64,000 bases of DNA, from positions 372,001 to 436,000 of the forward strand of contig NZ_BLJI01000001.1 of the NCBI RefSeq assembly GCF_017312365.1, in the 5' to 3' direction. The position numbers and the translations under genes are program-made. The first letter of the stretch is position 1. Every line of letters starts with the position of its first letter. Shown here piece by piece: positions 26,167-34,808 of this stretch. Source of the stretch: Chroococcus sp. FPU101 (GTDB lineage: Bacteria; Cyanobacteriota; Cyanobacteriia; Cyanobacteriales; Microcystaceae). Below the pieces are notes generated by a model. It saw only the letters and a list, made by a program, of their open reading frames with translations. It did no database searches and had not been told where the DNA came from.

Positions 26167-27759
26167 ATGGAGTGGTTTTGGACATTTCTAGCGGCTCAAC
26201 CCCTATTAACATTGTTTTTAGTCATTAGTATTGGCTATGCGGTTGGAGAAATTACAATTGCTGGTTTTAGTCTTGGTGTGGGTGCGGTGTTATTCGTCGG
26301 GTTGTTGGTTGGTGCCTTTGCTCCAAAAGCGTCTCCTGCTGCAATATTAAGTACAGTGGGGCTAATTTTATTTTTTTATGGCATCGGTATCCAATACGGC
26401 AAATCTTTTATCGAAGGGTTAATGAGTCCATTGGGTAGAAAACAGAATTTAATTGCTTTGGTTAGTGTGGTAGTAGGTGGACTGGTTGCGCTGCTTGCTG
26501 TAAATCAATTCAAAATATCAACCCAATTAGTCGCGGGAATCTTTTCAGGAGCTTTGGTTAATACAGCAGCACTACAATCAGTGACAGATAAAGTAGGGGG
26601 AGAATTGCCGACGGTAGGTTATAGTGTCGCGTATCCCTTTGGTGTGCTAGGTCCCATCCTCTGTATGTATTTTGCTCTAAAATTATTTCGCCCGACAATC
26701 CCTACCCCAAAAACAAAAAGAGTTCAAGAAGTCGAAGTAGTGGTGAGCCGTCCAGAAGTAGCGGGAAAAGCTTTATCGAATATCACTGCAAAAATGCCAC
26801 CAGAGGTACAAATTATCGCTGTAAGGCAAGATGGACACAATCGGATGCCAAAAAAGAGTTTAAAAATTAAGGCTGGTGATACGCTGTTATTAGTGGGGCA
26901 GGGTGAAGCTTTAGAAAAAGTCAAAAACTGGCTCGGTGAAGAAACCGACGCACAGATTATTCTAGATCATACCGATTTAGATGATTTTGATGTCTATGTC
27001 TCTAAAACGACTGTAATTGGACGCAGGTTAGGTGAACTGAATTTAGCCGAAAACCCTCAATGTACCGTTATTTCAATTCAAAGAGGTGACGCGGTTTTGT
27101 ATCCTCATTCGGGGTTAGTCTTAGAAGCAGGGGATCGCATTTGGACAGTAGCTAGACGCACACACTTTGAAAAGGTGCGTAACTTTTTTGGCAATTCGGC
27201 ACGCAGTACCTCAGAAGTCAGTTATCTTGCTCTGGGTATTGGCATGGTATTAGGGGTATTATTTGGCTTAATTCCTTTCCCTTTACCTGTACTGGGAACT
27301 TTTACCTTTGGTGCGGGGGGTGGTGCGATGATTGTTTCTCTGATTTTAGGATGGCTAGGACGTACAGGCTATCTGACTTGGACAATTCCCCCATCAGCTA
27401 ATCTAACGCTGCGGAATTTTGGTTTAACCCTGTTTCTGGCAGTCGCAGGGATGAGATCTGGGCCACAATTTGTTAAGACGGTTCAAGAAACGGGTTTTCA
27501 ATTATTAGGGGTTGGTATTGCCATTACTTTAGCCGTTGTTTTCGTAGCTTTTATTCTCGGTTCAGGGTTCATGCGGCTTTCTTTTGACGAAGTTTTAGGG
27601 GTTGTTGCTGGAGTTACAGGAAATCCAGCAATTCTTGCTTATGCAGCTAAGTCGGTTCCAACGAATAAACCAGAACTAGGTTATGCGATCGTTTTTCCTA
27701 CCAGTACCATTATTAAAATTGTGGTTGTTCAAGTCTTGTTGGTACTTTTTAAGCAGTAA
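26167..27759 (+). CDS. AspT/YidE/YbjL-type transporter with TrkA-C domains
   Basis: A 530-residue membrane protein with the duplicated AspT/YidE layout: five or six helices, two RCK/TrkA-C domains in the middle (EVEVVVSRPEVAGKALS, MPKKSLKIKAGDTLLLVGQG, GDAVLYPHSGLVLEAGDRIW), then another helix bundle with GVVAGVTGNPAILAYAAK. Relatives exchange aspartate and alanine or carry other carboxylates; the substrate here is unknown. It sits in the inner membrane. The stop is two bases from the convergent methyltransferase stop. Confidence 0.86.
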   Translation: MEWFWTFLAAQPLLTLFLVISIGYAVGEITIAGFSLGVGAVLFVGLLVGAFAPKASPAAILSTVGLILFFYGIGIQYGKSFIEGLMSPLGRKQNLIALVSVVVGGLVALLAVNQFKISTQLVAGIFSGALVNTAALQSVTDKVGGELPTVGYSVAYPFGVLGPILCMYFALKLFRPTIPTPKTKRVQEVEVVVSRPEVAGKALSNITAKMPPEVQIIAVRQDGHNRMPKKSLKIKAGDTLLLVGQGEALEKVKNWLGEETDAQIILDHTDLDDFDVYVSKTTVIGRRLGELNLAENPQCTVISIQRGDAVLYPHSGLVLEAGDRIWTVARRTHFEKVRNFFGNSARSTSEVSYLALGIGMVLGVLFGLIPFPLPVLGTFTFGAGGGAMIVSLILGWLGRTGYLTWTIPPSANLTLRNFGLTLFLAVAGMRSGPQFVKTVQETGFQLLGVGIAITLAVVFVAFILGSGFMRLSFDEVLGVVAGVTGNPAILAYAAKSVPTNKPELGYAIVFPTSTIIKIVVVQVLLVLFKQ

Positions 27760-27761
27760 TT

Positions 27762-28511
27762 TTATAACGCTTTCATCACTTTAAGTAGTTCAGGAGAGAG
27801 ATCAACGTTATAGAGTGATTGCTTTTTAAACAAAACGCCTGCTAGGAAATACACATTTTCCGAATAAAACGCTTTACCTTGTTTCTTTAACTCTTCGATA
27901 CGCTGTCTGACTTTAGGTTCGGAACTATAATAACCAAATTGCAAGGGTGTAATCATAAAATCAACCACTTGATAACCTTGATTCAGCGCGTGTTCAATGG
28001 TTTCAATTGGATTAGAATAAGCAGAGATCATCAATAGGACATTTTCACACCCCATTGAGAGTAATTGCATCGTTATTCCTGCACCATCAATTCCACCATG
28101 TAAGGCAGGCATACATATATCATTATCCAGTGCGGGTAGATAAGGAGGATTTGCAATTAAATAAGTTGCTTGAGACTTCCTAAAACCCTCAAAAAAGCAC
28201 TGATTATGAATCTGATACCTATTATTGAGGTTATACTGGCTAATTCTTTCTTGAGCGAGTTTACTAGAAACTGGATTTAATTCATAACCATGAATCGTAC
28301 CACTAAACTGAGATTTTAATAGACTACTAATAACAGGACTGCCTTCACCTGCACCAAATTCGATCACTTCTTCTTGTTCAAAGCATTGATTGAGTACCAT
28401 TTTCTCAATACACTGAGCATAGAATTGTGATTCTTCAGGACAGAAAAAAACTACATTAGGAGAATAGGAGACTGTATTTTTAGCGACGGCGATTTCTGAT
28501 TTAAGTAACAT
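27762..28511 (-). CDS. SAM-dependent methyltransferase (NPPY type)
   Basis: A 249-residue class I methyltransferase with VIEFGAGEGSPVISSLL (SAM-binding motif I) and LIANPPYLPA (motif IV). The NPPY motif is shared by enzymes that methylate a planar nitrogen, such as PrmC/HemK-like protein methylases and N6-adenine RNA or DNA methylases. No target-recognition domain is visible, so the substrate is open. It is followed on the same strand by no gene (convergent end with the transporter) and lies 43 bases downstream of the haem-oxygenase-like gene, so these two probably share a transcript. Confidence 0.82.
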   Translation of the reverse strand: MLLKSEIAVAKNTVSYSPNVVFFCPEESQFYAQCIEKMVLNQCFEQEEVIEFGAGEGSPVISSLLKSQFSGTIHGYELNPVSSKLAQERISQYNLNNRYQIHNQCFFEGFRKSQATYLIANPPYLPALDNDICMPALHGGIDGAGITMQLLSMGCENVLLMISAYSNPIETIEHALNQGYQVVDFMITPLQFGYYSSEPKVRQRIEELKKQGKAFYSENVYFLAGVLFKKQSLYNVDLSPELLKVMKAL

Positions 28512-28554
28512 AGGATTAGAGTAAGAAAAAAACTAAAAGAAATAAGCGGAAAGA

Positions 28555-29655
28555 TTAGTACAAAATATCTGTGCGTGTTTCAGCATCTTTAACGAGTCGC
28601 ATCACTGCAACACCAGCGCGATCGCCCATTAATTTTTCTTGGTCATAACCGAGAACCAGTTCCCAAGCTTGTTCGGGATAATGTTCAGCGAGGGGTAGCG
28701 CGACATTATGCAGCATCCATTGTCCGTGACGTTCATCTTCTCTGATGTGCAGTTCCCAATATCCCATTGCTTGATCCGATAGGTTCAATCTTTGGGCTGC
28801 TGCCATATAATCTTTATAGATAGAAGGGCCGTAAATCTCAAAATAGGTAAATCCACCGTTATAGCGCAGAAAATGACGCTTTCTTTGGGTGAGTAAAAAG
28901 TTATGGTTAATTGAGGCTAAAACTTCCCAGGGAACGAGATCGAAGTAAGTTTCGGGTTCTGGGTTGAGTCCCAATTCCTGCATCATTTGAGCGAAAAATG
29001 TGGAGTGTTTCCGACTTAAACGACCACTACCATATTCTTCTAACAAAACGCGGATCAATGTCGCTTGAACCTCGTTACTTGCACCACCTAAAATATGACA
29101 CAGACGACTCGACTCAACTAAACCATCCAGTGAGGCGATCGCAATTAAATGACGATAACCCGCTAAGGACATTTCTTCACGAATATATCGTTTACTTTCC
29201 GATAGCGGTGGTTCTAAGTCAGCGTCTCCCCGTTCGATTAATGCTTGTTTAACATCTAGCTTTTGGAGTTGTTCGATATCAAGTTGATCGTTCTCCCACG
29301 CTTGCCAAACGGTTTCAATTCGATCTCTAACCCATTGCAAATAGGTAGACCGTTCATTGGTATATTGTTTAAGATCGGTATACCAAAAAAAGTTAAGACG
29401 ATTAATTCGATAGAGAACACGTTGTAAAAACAGATTTGCTGCTTCGGCATCTGGAGACTGTTCAGAATATGCTACCGAAAGAGCGTCACCAAGGGCCGCC
29501 TCAAAACGTTGATTTAAACTAGATTTTAATAATAACTGTTGATCTAAATTTTCAGTTGTTAAGAGCTTAACGAACTGCTGTTCGGCTTCTGTATATTTTA
29601 ATAAATGACTTGATATATCTTCACCCAAGGGAACAGTAGAGCGAGTTTCCACCAT
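28555..29655 (-). CDS. Iron-containing redox enzyme (haem-oxygenase-like fold)
   Basis: A 366-residue, largely helical protein of the PF14518 haem-oxygenase-like family. The C-terminal half carries the likely metal-ligand helices: LLEEYGSGRLSRKHSTFF and YWELHIREDERHGQWML, giving the E-x-x-H type residues of diiron oxygenases such as UndA or CADD. The N-terminal 130 residues are helical and specific to cyanobacterial forms. Reaction and substrate are unknown; oxidative decarboxylation or N-oxygenation is known for relatives. It probably acts in the cytosol and is cotranscribed with the methyltransferase downstream. Confidence 0.8.
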   Translation of the reverse strand: MVETRSTVPLGEDISSHLLKYTEAEQQFVKLLTTENLDQQLLLKSSLNQRFEAALGDALSVAYSEQSPDAEAANLFLQRVLYRINRLNFFWYTDLKQYTNERSTYLQWVRDRIETVWQAWENDQLDIEQLQKLDVKQALIERGDADLEPPLSESKRYIREEMSLAGYRHLIAIASLDGLVESSRLCHILGGASNEVQATLIRVLLEEYGSGRLSRKHSTFFAQMMQELGLNPEPETYFDLVPWEVLASINHNFLLTQRKRHFLRYNGGFTYFEIYGPSIYKDYMAAAQRLNLSDQAMGYWELHIREDERHGQWMLHNVALPLAEHYPEQAWELVLGYDQEKLMGDRAGVAVMRLVKDAETRTDILY

Positions 29656-29914
29656 AATTGATTTGCCTAAACATTTCCTTATATATATGTTAAGGACTGG
29701 GAACTAATTAAACCTCTTGCTAAAGTCGTAAATTATAATCTTCACGAATATAGATCAATTTAATAAATTTTGGGTGTAAAGTTCCGTCAGAATCTTAAAC
29801 GAGGTTCAATTTTTGAGTTCTTTTGCTACTCCCTAGCTGTTTTTAAAAATAATAACTATTTTTTAAAACATCATAAATTTGATTTTAAATACTCATTTTA
29901 GAAAATCTCGCTTA

Positions 29915-31171
29915 ATGAAAAATTTATTAGTTAATCATCAAAACTCAACATCTCGCCGACAAAGTTTGCAAGTACTTGATTACTTAAATCTTTTTTTGGC
30001 TGATGTATGAGATGGAGTTGGCCCTTATTTGGGGATTTATTTATTAGCTACCCAACATTGGGAACCGGCTAGCATCGGTGCAGTGATGTCAATTTCAGGA
30101 ATAGCAGGTGTACTCGCTCAAACTCCAGCCGGTTTACTGGTCGATGCTGTGCGTCAAAAACGTCTATTGATTATCATCGCAGCAGGATTAATTGCGATCG
30201 CTTGTCCGATGATGGTACTAATTCCTAAATTTTCTACAGTCGTCACAGGACAAGTTTTAATCGGAATTGCAGCGACGGTTTTTCCACCTGCTATTGCAGC
30301 AATTACATTAGGAATGGTCGGTTATCGGAACTTAGATCGGCGTATGGGACGTAATGAATCGTTCAATCATACAGGAAATGTTTTAGCGGCAGCATTGGCA
30401 GGATTATTCGGACATTTCATCGGTCGTGAATGGATTTTTTACCTAGTAGCAGCGATGGCGGTAGGGAGTGCAATAGCTAGTTTAAGAATTCGAGAACAAG
30501 ACATTGACCACGAACTGGCCCGAGGTGCAGTGGTAGCAGAAAAATCTGAAGCATTTAAGACAACTCCTCATCAATCGGGATTTTTGATGCTTTGGCGAGA
30601 TCGTCGTTTATTGATTTTCTCAATTTCAGTTATTTTATTCCATTTTGCTAATGCTGCGATGTTACCATTGGTCGGACAATATCTTGCTGTTGGCAAAGCA
30701 ACAGGTGCATCTCTCTATATGTCTGCTTGTATTATCGTGGCACAGTTAGTGATGATTCCCGTTGCAAGTTTATCAGGACGGTTAGCGGGTAGTTGGGGAC
30801 ACAAGACGATTTTCTTAATTGCTTTTTTCGTCTTACCGATTCGAGGCGTGTTATATACTTTGAGCAACAATCCCTATTTTCTGGTTTCAATTCAAATTTT
30901 AGATGGCATTGGCGCAGGGATTTTCGGTGTAGTCAGTGTAATAATCGTCGCTGAGTTGACAAAAGGTACAGGACGCTTTAATTTTGTCCAAGGTGCGATC
31001 GCTACAGCAATTGGCATCGGTGCCTCTCTAAGTAATTTGATGACTGGATTTATTGTTCAACAAGCTGGCTATAAGACTGGATTTCTAACGCTGGCTGGGA
31101 TTGCTGCGATCGCGTTTTTAGTCTTTAGTCTAGCTATGCCTGAGACGAGACCAAAACGAGAAAAAGCATAA
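29915..31171 (+). pseudogene. MFS transporter with an in-frame TGA near the N-terminus
   Basis: The frame starting at ATG 29915 reads QSLQVLDYLNLFLADV, hits TGA at 30008-30010, and goes on in the same frame with DGVGPYLGIYLLATQHWEP and a complete 12-helix major facilitator protein to 31171. Relatives have LADVRDG or LADVQDG here, so a single CGA-to-TGA (or CAA-to-TAA-like) change explains it. Downstream features include AGVLAQTPAGLLVDAVRQKR (the loop 2-3 motif) and WGHKTIFL. Unless TGA is misread or the base is wrong, only 31 residues would be made. The next plausible start would lose the first helix. Confidence 0.82.
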
Positions 31172-31214
31172 AATATATTGGTTATGTATCCATATAATAA
31201 ATTTTATGTATCAA

Positions 31215-31276
31215 AGCTAAAGTCGGTTAAAACCGACTAATTTTGTAGGTTAAAACCTTTTTATGGCCTTTTAGCT
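31215..31276. repeat. Imperfect palindrome with two nested hairpins
   Basis: AGCTAAA (31215-31221) and TTTAGCT (31270-31276) bracket the element. Inside, AGTCGGTT (31221-31228) and AACCGACT (31231-31238) form a perfect 8-bp hairpin, and AGGT/ACCT near 31248-31258 forms a small second one followed by TTTTT. It looks like a small dispersed (MITE-like) palindrome of cyanobacteria. It may also terminate transcription behind the MFS gene or the operon coming from the right. Confidence 0.55.
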
Positions 31277-31324
31277 GTTTGCTCTCGAAAATTCATTTTA
31301 CGGTAGATTTCGTAAACTAGCATT

Positions 31325-32083
31325 TCAAGAATTAAACTGTCTTTCCCAATCATCTAATCTTTTCTTACCTGTGCGAACATAGGGGGAAATGGAAATCAGC
31401 CAGATAAAAAATGAATTGAGTAAAGAGACTGGAAAACGTAAGGGTCTGACGATATCTAAAAACAAAACAACTCGAATTTCATCGGTATCGTTCCAAACCT
31501 CATGGGGAAAAGTATCATCAAACATCATGCTTTTGCCTTCTTCCCAATATTGATAATCATTGCCGACTCTAATGCGACATTTTTCTTTTTCTCTGGGAAC
31601 TTTTAACCCCAAAAGATAGCGAAGAACTCCTTTATGTGGCCCGCGATGGTCTGGAATGTGTTTATGAGGGAGTAGGATCGAAAAGAAAGCGGTTTTCATC
31701 CCTGGTATTTGTTCAATTAAACGAGTTGTTTCTGGACACCGTGCGCAGTTTTTTTCCGCTTTTAGACCATAGGCATAGAAAAAATAAGTTTTCCAGCGAT
31801 CATCATTGGTAACATCGTATTGATCGGGTGAAACATCTTGAAAATTGGGAACGGTTTCTAATTTATTTAAAATTTGATCGACTTCTTGTCTAATAATCTT
31901 CCAATTTGATTCGATCTCTGTTGTCCATGCAAACTCTTTAGGATCAAAAAAGGTTTTATCTCCAATAATGGAGGATTGAGCATATAAAAATTCTAGCCGT
32001 CTTACAACATTTTCGCCTTGAGCAATGACGATCTGTCGTTGTTTAGCCTTAAGTTCTGATAAAAATTTACGAATCGATGCCAT
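31325..32083 (-). CDS. Aspartyl/asparaginyl beta-hydroxylase family dioxygenase
   Basis: A 252-residue Fe(II)/2-oxoglutarate dioxygenase of the AspH/LpxO family. The metal-binding histidines are in KHIPDHRGPHKG and DDTFPHEVWNDTD, and RVVLFLDIVRP gives the 2-oxoglutarate-binding arginine strand. A hydrophobic segment (SLLNSFFIWLISISPYV) near the C-terminus suggests membrane association, as in LpxO. Relatives hydroxylate Asp/Asn in repeat proteins or the acyl chains of lipid A. The start lies two bases behind the stop of the WG-repeat gene, so it is the last gene of a tight operon and the WG protein is a possible substrate. Confidence 0.87.
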   Translation of the reverse strand: MASIRKFLSELKAKQRQIVIAQGENVVRRLEFLYAQSSIIGDKTFFDPKEFAWTTEIESNWKIIRQEVDQILNKLETVPNFQDVSPDQYDVTNDDRWKTYFFYAYGLKAEKNCARCPETTRLIEQIPGMKTAFFSILLPHKHIPDHRGPHKGVLRYLLGLKVPREKEKCRIRVGNDYQYWEEGKSMMFDDTFPHEVWNDTDEIRVVLFLDIVRPLRFPVSLLNSFFIWLISISPYVRTGKKRLDDWERQFNS

Positions 32084-32085
32084 AG

Positions 32086-33162
32086 TTATTCAATATATCC
32101 CCAAAGATCTCCTAATTTTACTTGAGCAAGTCCTTCTTTAAAAGAACCAGCTTCATTAAATTGTGGATTAACGATATATTGTCCAGTTCGATCAATATAT
32201 CCCCAGCGATCCCCTAACTTTACACCAGCTAATCCTTCACTAAAAGAACTGACTTTATTAAACTGAGGATTAATTACATATCTCCCTTTTTTATCAATAA
32301 ATCCCCATTTGTCTCCCAATTTAACCCCAGCTAATCCTTCTTTATAAGATTCTGATTCATTAAACTGTGGGTTAATAATATATCTTCCCGTTTTGTCGAT
32401 AAATCCCCATCTATCTTGTGTTTTAACTCTTGCTAAACCACTACTAAACGAATCCGCTTCATTAAATTGTGGATTCACGGCAAATCTACCTGTAGTATCA
32501 ATAAAACCCCATTTGTCTTGTACTTTTACTTTAGCGATTCCTTCTTTAAATGATTCTGCTTCTTGAAATTGTGGATTGATTACAAATTGTCCTGATGTAT
32601 CAATGAAACCCCAGCGATCATTGACTTTTACTTTAGCCAATCCACCGCTAAATGATTCAGCTTCATTAAACTGTGGATTAATCACAAATTGACCTCCTTT
32701 ATCGATATATCCCCAACGATCTTTAACTTTTACTTTAGCTAATCCACTACTAAATGATCCTGCTTCTTTAAACTGTGGATTAATGACAAATTGGCCATTT
32801 TTATCAATAAATCCCCAAAGATTTTCGGTTTTGACAGATGCTAGACCTTCTCCAAAACTATTCGCTTTTTGGAATTGCGGATTAACTACAAATTGTCCTT
32901 CTTTATCGATAAAACCCCACTTATCTTGTAGTCTCACTCTAGCAAGTCCTTCTCGAAACATATCAGCTTCTTTAAACTGGGGATTAACAACATAATTAAT
33001 ACTAGATGGTGTTGGACGATTTGTTCTATTTCTTTGAGAAATTATAACTTGATTAGATTTAAGTACAATTTCTTGAGCATAGCTAGATTCTAAAAAAAAT
33101 AACGGGTATCCAGTAGCGACAACGATTGGTAAAACTGATAATTTCCAACGATACTTAAACAT
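32086..33162 (-). CDS. Exported WG-repeat protein
   Basis: A 358-residue protein. An N-terminal hydrophobic signal (LSVLPIVVATGYPLFFLES then SYAQ) is followed by nine tandem WG repeats of 34 residues, each built on NPQF-x-EA-x-SF-x-x-GLA-x-V-x-x-x-x-WG[FY]ID-x-x-G. The last repeat ends the protein. The start at 33162 is preferred over an upstream ATG at 33198 because GGAGAAG lies eight bases before it and the upstream start would overlap the GT39 gene. WG repeats are thought to form beta-propeller-like or solenoid folds; their role is unknown. Its neighbours are a glycosyltransferase and a hydroxylase. Confidence 0.88.
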   Translation of the reverse strand: MFKYRWKLSVLPIVVATGYPLFFLESSYAQEIVLKSNQVIISQRNRTNRPTPSSINYVVNPQFKEADMFREGLARVRLQDKWGFIDKEGQFVVNPQFQKANSFGEGLASVKTENLWGFIDKNGQFVINPQFKEAGSFSSGLAKVKVKDRWGYIDKGGQFVINPQFNEAESFSGGLAKVKVNDRWGFIDTSGQFVINPQFQEAESFKEGIAKVKVQDKWGFIDTTGRFAVNPQFNEADSFSSGLARVKTQDRWGFIDKTGRYIINPQFNESESYKEGLAGVKLGDKWGFIDKKGRYVINPQFNKVSSFSEGLAGVKLGDRWGYIDRTGQYIVNPQFNEAGSFKEGLAQVKLGDLWGYIE

Positions 33163-33179
33163 ATCTACAACTTCTCCAG

Positions 33180-34799
33180 CTAATGAGTTTGAGAACAAAC
33201 CTGATTAGATTCTTGAATTTTCCACAGCGATATAAAAATTTCATTTGTTACCATTAATTTAGGTTGATAAACTTTCTCTAACTGTATTTGTTGATTTTCC
33301 TGTTTTATTTTATCTTGAAATTTTACAGAGGGATTAAATACAAAGATATTGTTACATTTCTCTAGAATTTGTGATAAGTCTGGGTTAGAGTTGATATTAA
33401 CTTGAGTTGTTTTATCCAATAAATAACTCATTGAAATAATGTCAATTGCTTGTTCTGGTTCTGCTAGTAAAATAGAGTTATGACTTTGGTTAATTATGGA
33501 TGCGATCGCAGGATTATAAACATTACGAGTTTTTTGATACCTTGGTGATTTATCCCAGAGATAGATACAAGAACAGACACCAATCAAGATTAAAATAATA
33601 AAGCTTCTTTTCCAAAAACGTTGATCTTTTAAGAAAATTTTATGAGCAAATAAATGCGCTACTGCTAATTGAATTCCAATATAAATAGGAATCATATACC
33701 GAATAGCTGTTGAACCTTGTCCCCCTGTCACTAAATCATATAATCTGAAAATAATCATTGAAGCAAAAATCTGTATAAACACAAACAACCAAATTGATTT
33801 AGACGTTTGGCGATACAGAAAAAACAGAGAATAACAAATTAAAATTAGTAAAGTCAAATCAATCGTTGCTCTAGTCACTATCAAGGGGTCAAAGGCTAAA
33901 TAAATCGGCGTTTCGATAAAAATAATAAATGTACTATAAAGCCAAATAATAGCAACCGCTAAAAGTCCGATCTTAACTCTCATCCAAGTTGTATTATCTT
34001 GAATCCGTTGTAAACTATGAAAAACAATCCATAACCAAGGACTAAAAGAAATTAAACCAAGACTAACTGCAATCAGATGATTTTTATATTTTTGACTAAA
34101 CTGAAATTTCTCTAGCAATAAAACATAAATTTGATGTCCCAATAAAACTAAAATAGAAAGTAAAGATGTATATAAACTTAAAATTATACTAATGAGATAA
34201 AAAAGCCAATTGAAATAATTATTTAAACGTAAGGCTCTTAACAACGTAATACTAGATACTAATAATGTAACAATCCATAAACTATAGGGTCGTGCTTCTT
34301 GAGCATAAGATACATAAAAAGGAGAAACCGAAACAAGAGAAAGAGTCACCCAACCCACTAAATTTGAGTTAAATAATTCTTGACATAACCAATAAAAACA
34401 AGGTAAAGCGAGTAAACTTAAAATAAGTGATAAACTTCTAACTTCTGCTGGATTTCCACCGAAAATCTGTACCCAAAATCGCGTAATAATAAAATAGAGT
34501 GGCGCGTGTTCTGGACTTTTAATTAAAGCCTTAAAAGTATCATTAAAGTTTTTGTCTGGATTTAATTTTTGATAATATTGCAAATCTTTAATATTGATCA
34601 ATCCTTTTTTTGACACATCTTCAATTATGTCTTGTTTGGTATAGCCCGAAATTCGTGCCGATGTCAATACTTCATCAACCCAATAAATTTTAGTTCCTAA
34701 ATTAGCACAACGAAAAATTATGCCTAGAACAAGAAGAATAATAAAAAAGCATAACCAACGAGGTATTTTTTCATAAGAATCACTCCACCTATTTTTCAT
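33180..34799 (-). CDS. GT39/ArnT-like membrane glycosyltransferase
   Basis: A 539-residue GT-C enzyme. An N-terminal helix is followed by the acidic loop YWVDEVLTSARIS (catalytic-type Asp-Glu), a periplasmic SPEHAPLYFIITRFW segment and about ten further helices. The C-terminal 100 residues form a periplasmic domain. Such enzymes transfer sugars from polyprenyl-phosphate donors to lipid or protein acceptors on the outer face of the inner membrane. The gene lies 9 bases after the DUF1400 hydrolase and 17 bases before the WG-repeat gene on the same strand, so the exported neighbours could be acceptors. The donor and acceptor are not known. Confidence 0.87.
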   Translation of the reverse strand: MKNRWSDSYEKIPRWLCFFIILLVLGIIFRCANLGTKIYWVDEVLTSARISGYTKQDIIEDVSKKGLINIKDLQYYQKLNPDKNFNDTFKALIKSPEHAPLYFIITRFWVQIFGGNPAEVRSLSLILSLLALPCFYWLCQELFNSNLVGWVTLSLVSVSPFYVSYAQEARPYSLWIVTLLVSSITLLRALRLNNYFNWLFYLISIILSLYTSLLSILVLLGHQIYVLLLEKFQFSQKYKNHLIAVSLGLISFSPWLWIVFHSLQRIQDNTTWMRVKIGLLAVAIIWLYSTFIIFIETPIYLAFDPLIVTRATIDLTLLILICYSLFFLYRQTSKSIWLFVFIQIFASMIIFRLYDLVTGGQGSTAIRYMIPIYIGIQLAVAHLFAHKIFLKDQRFWKRSFIILILIGVCSCIYLWDKSPRYQKTRNVYNPAIASIINQSHNSILLAEPEQAIDIISMSYLLDKTTQVNINSNPDLSQILEKCNNIFVFNPSVKFQDKIKQENQQIQLEKVYQPKLMVTNEIFISLWKIQESNQVCSQTH

Positions 34800-34808
34800 G
34801 ACTGAATT

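Noticed and set aside
32086-33000. Regular 102-base periodicity that could suggest a CRISPR-like array
   Set aside because: The period equals 34 codons of WG repeats in one long frame, with no spacer/repeat boundary.
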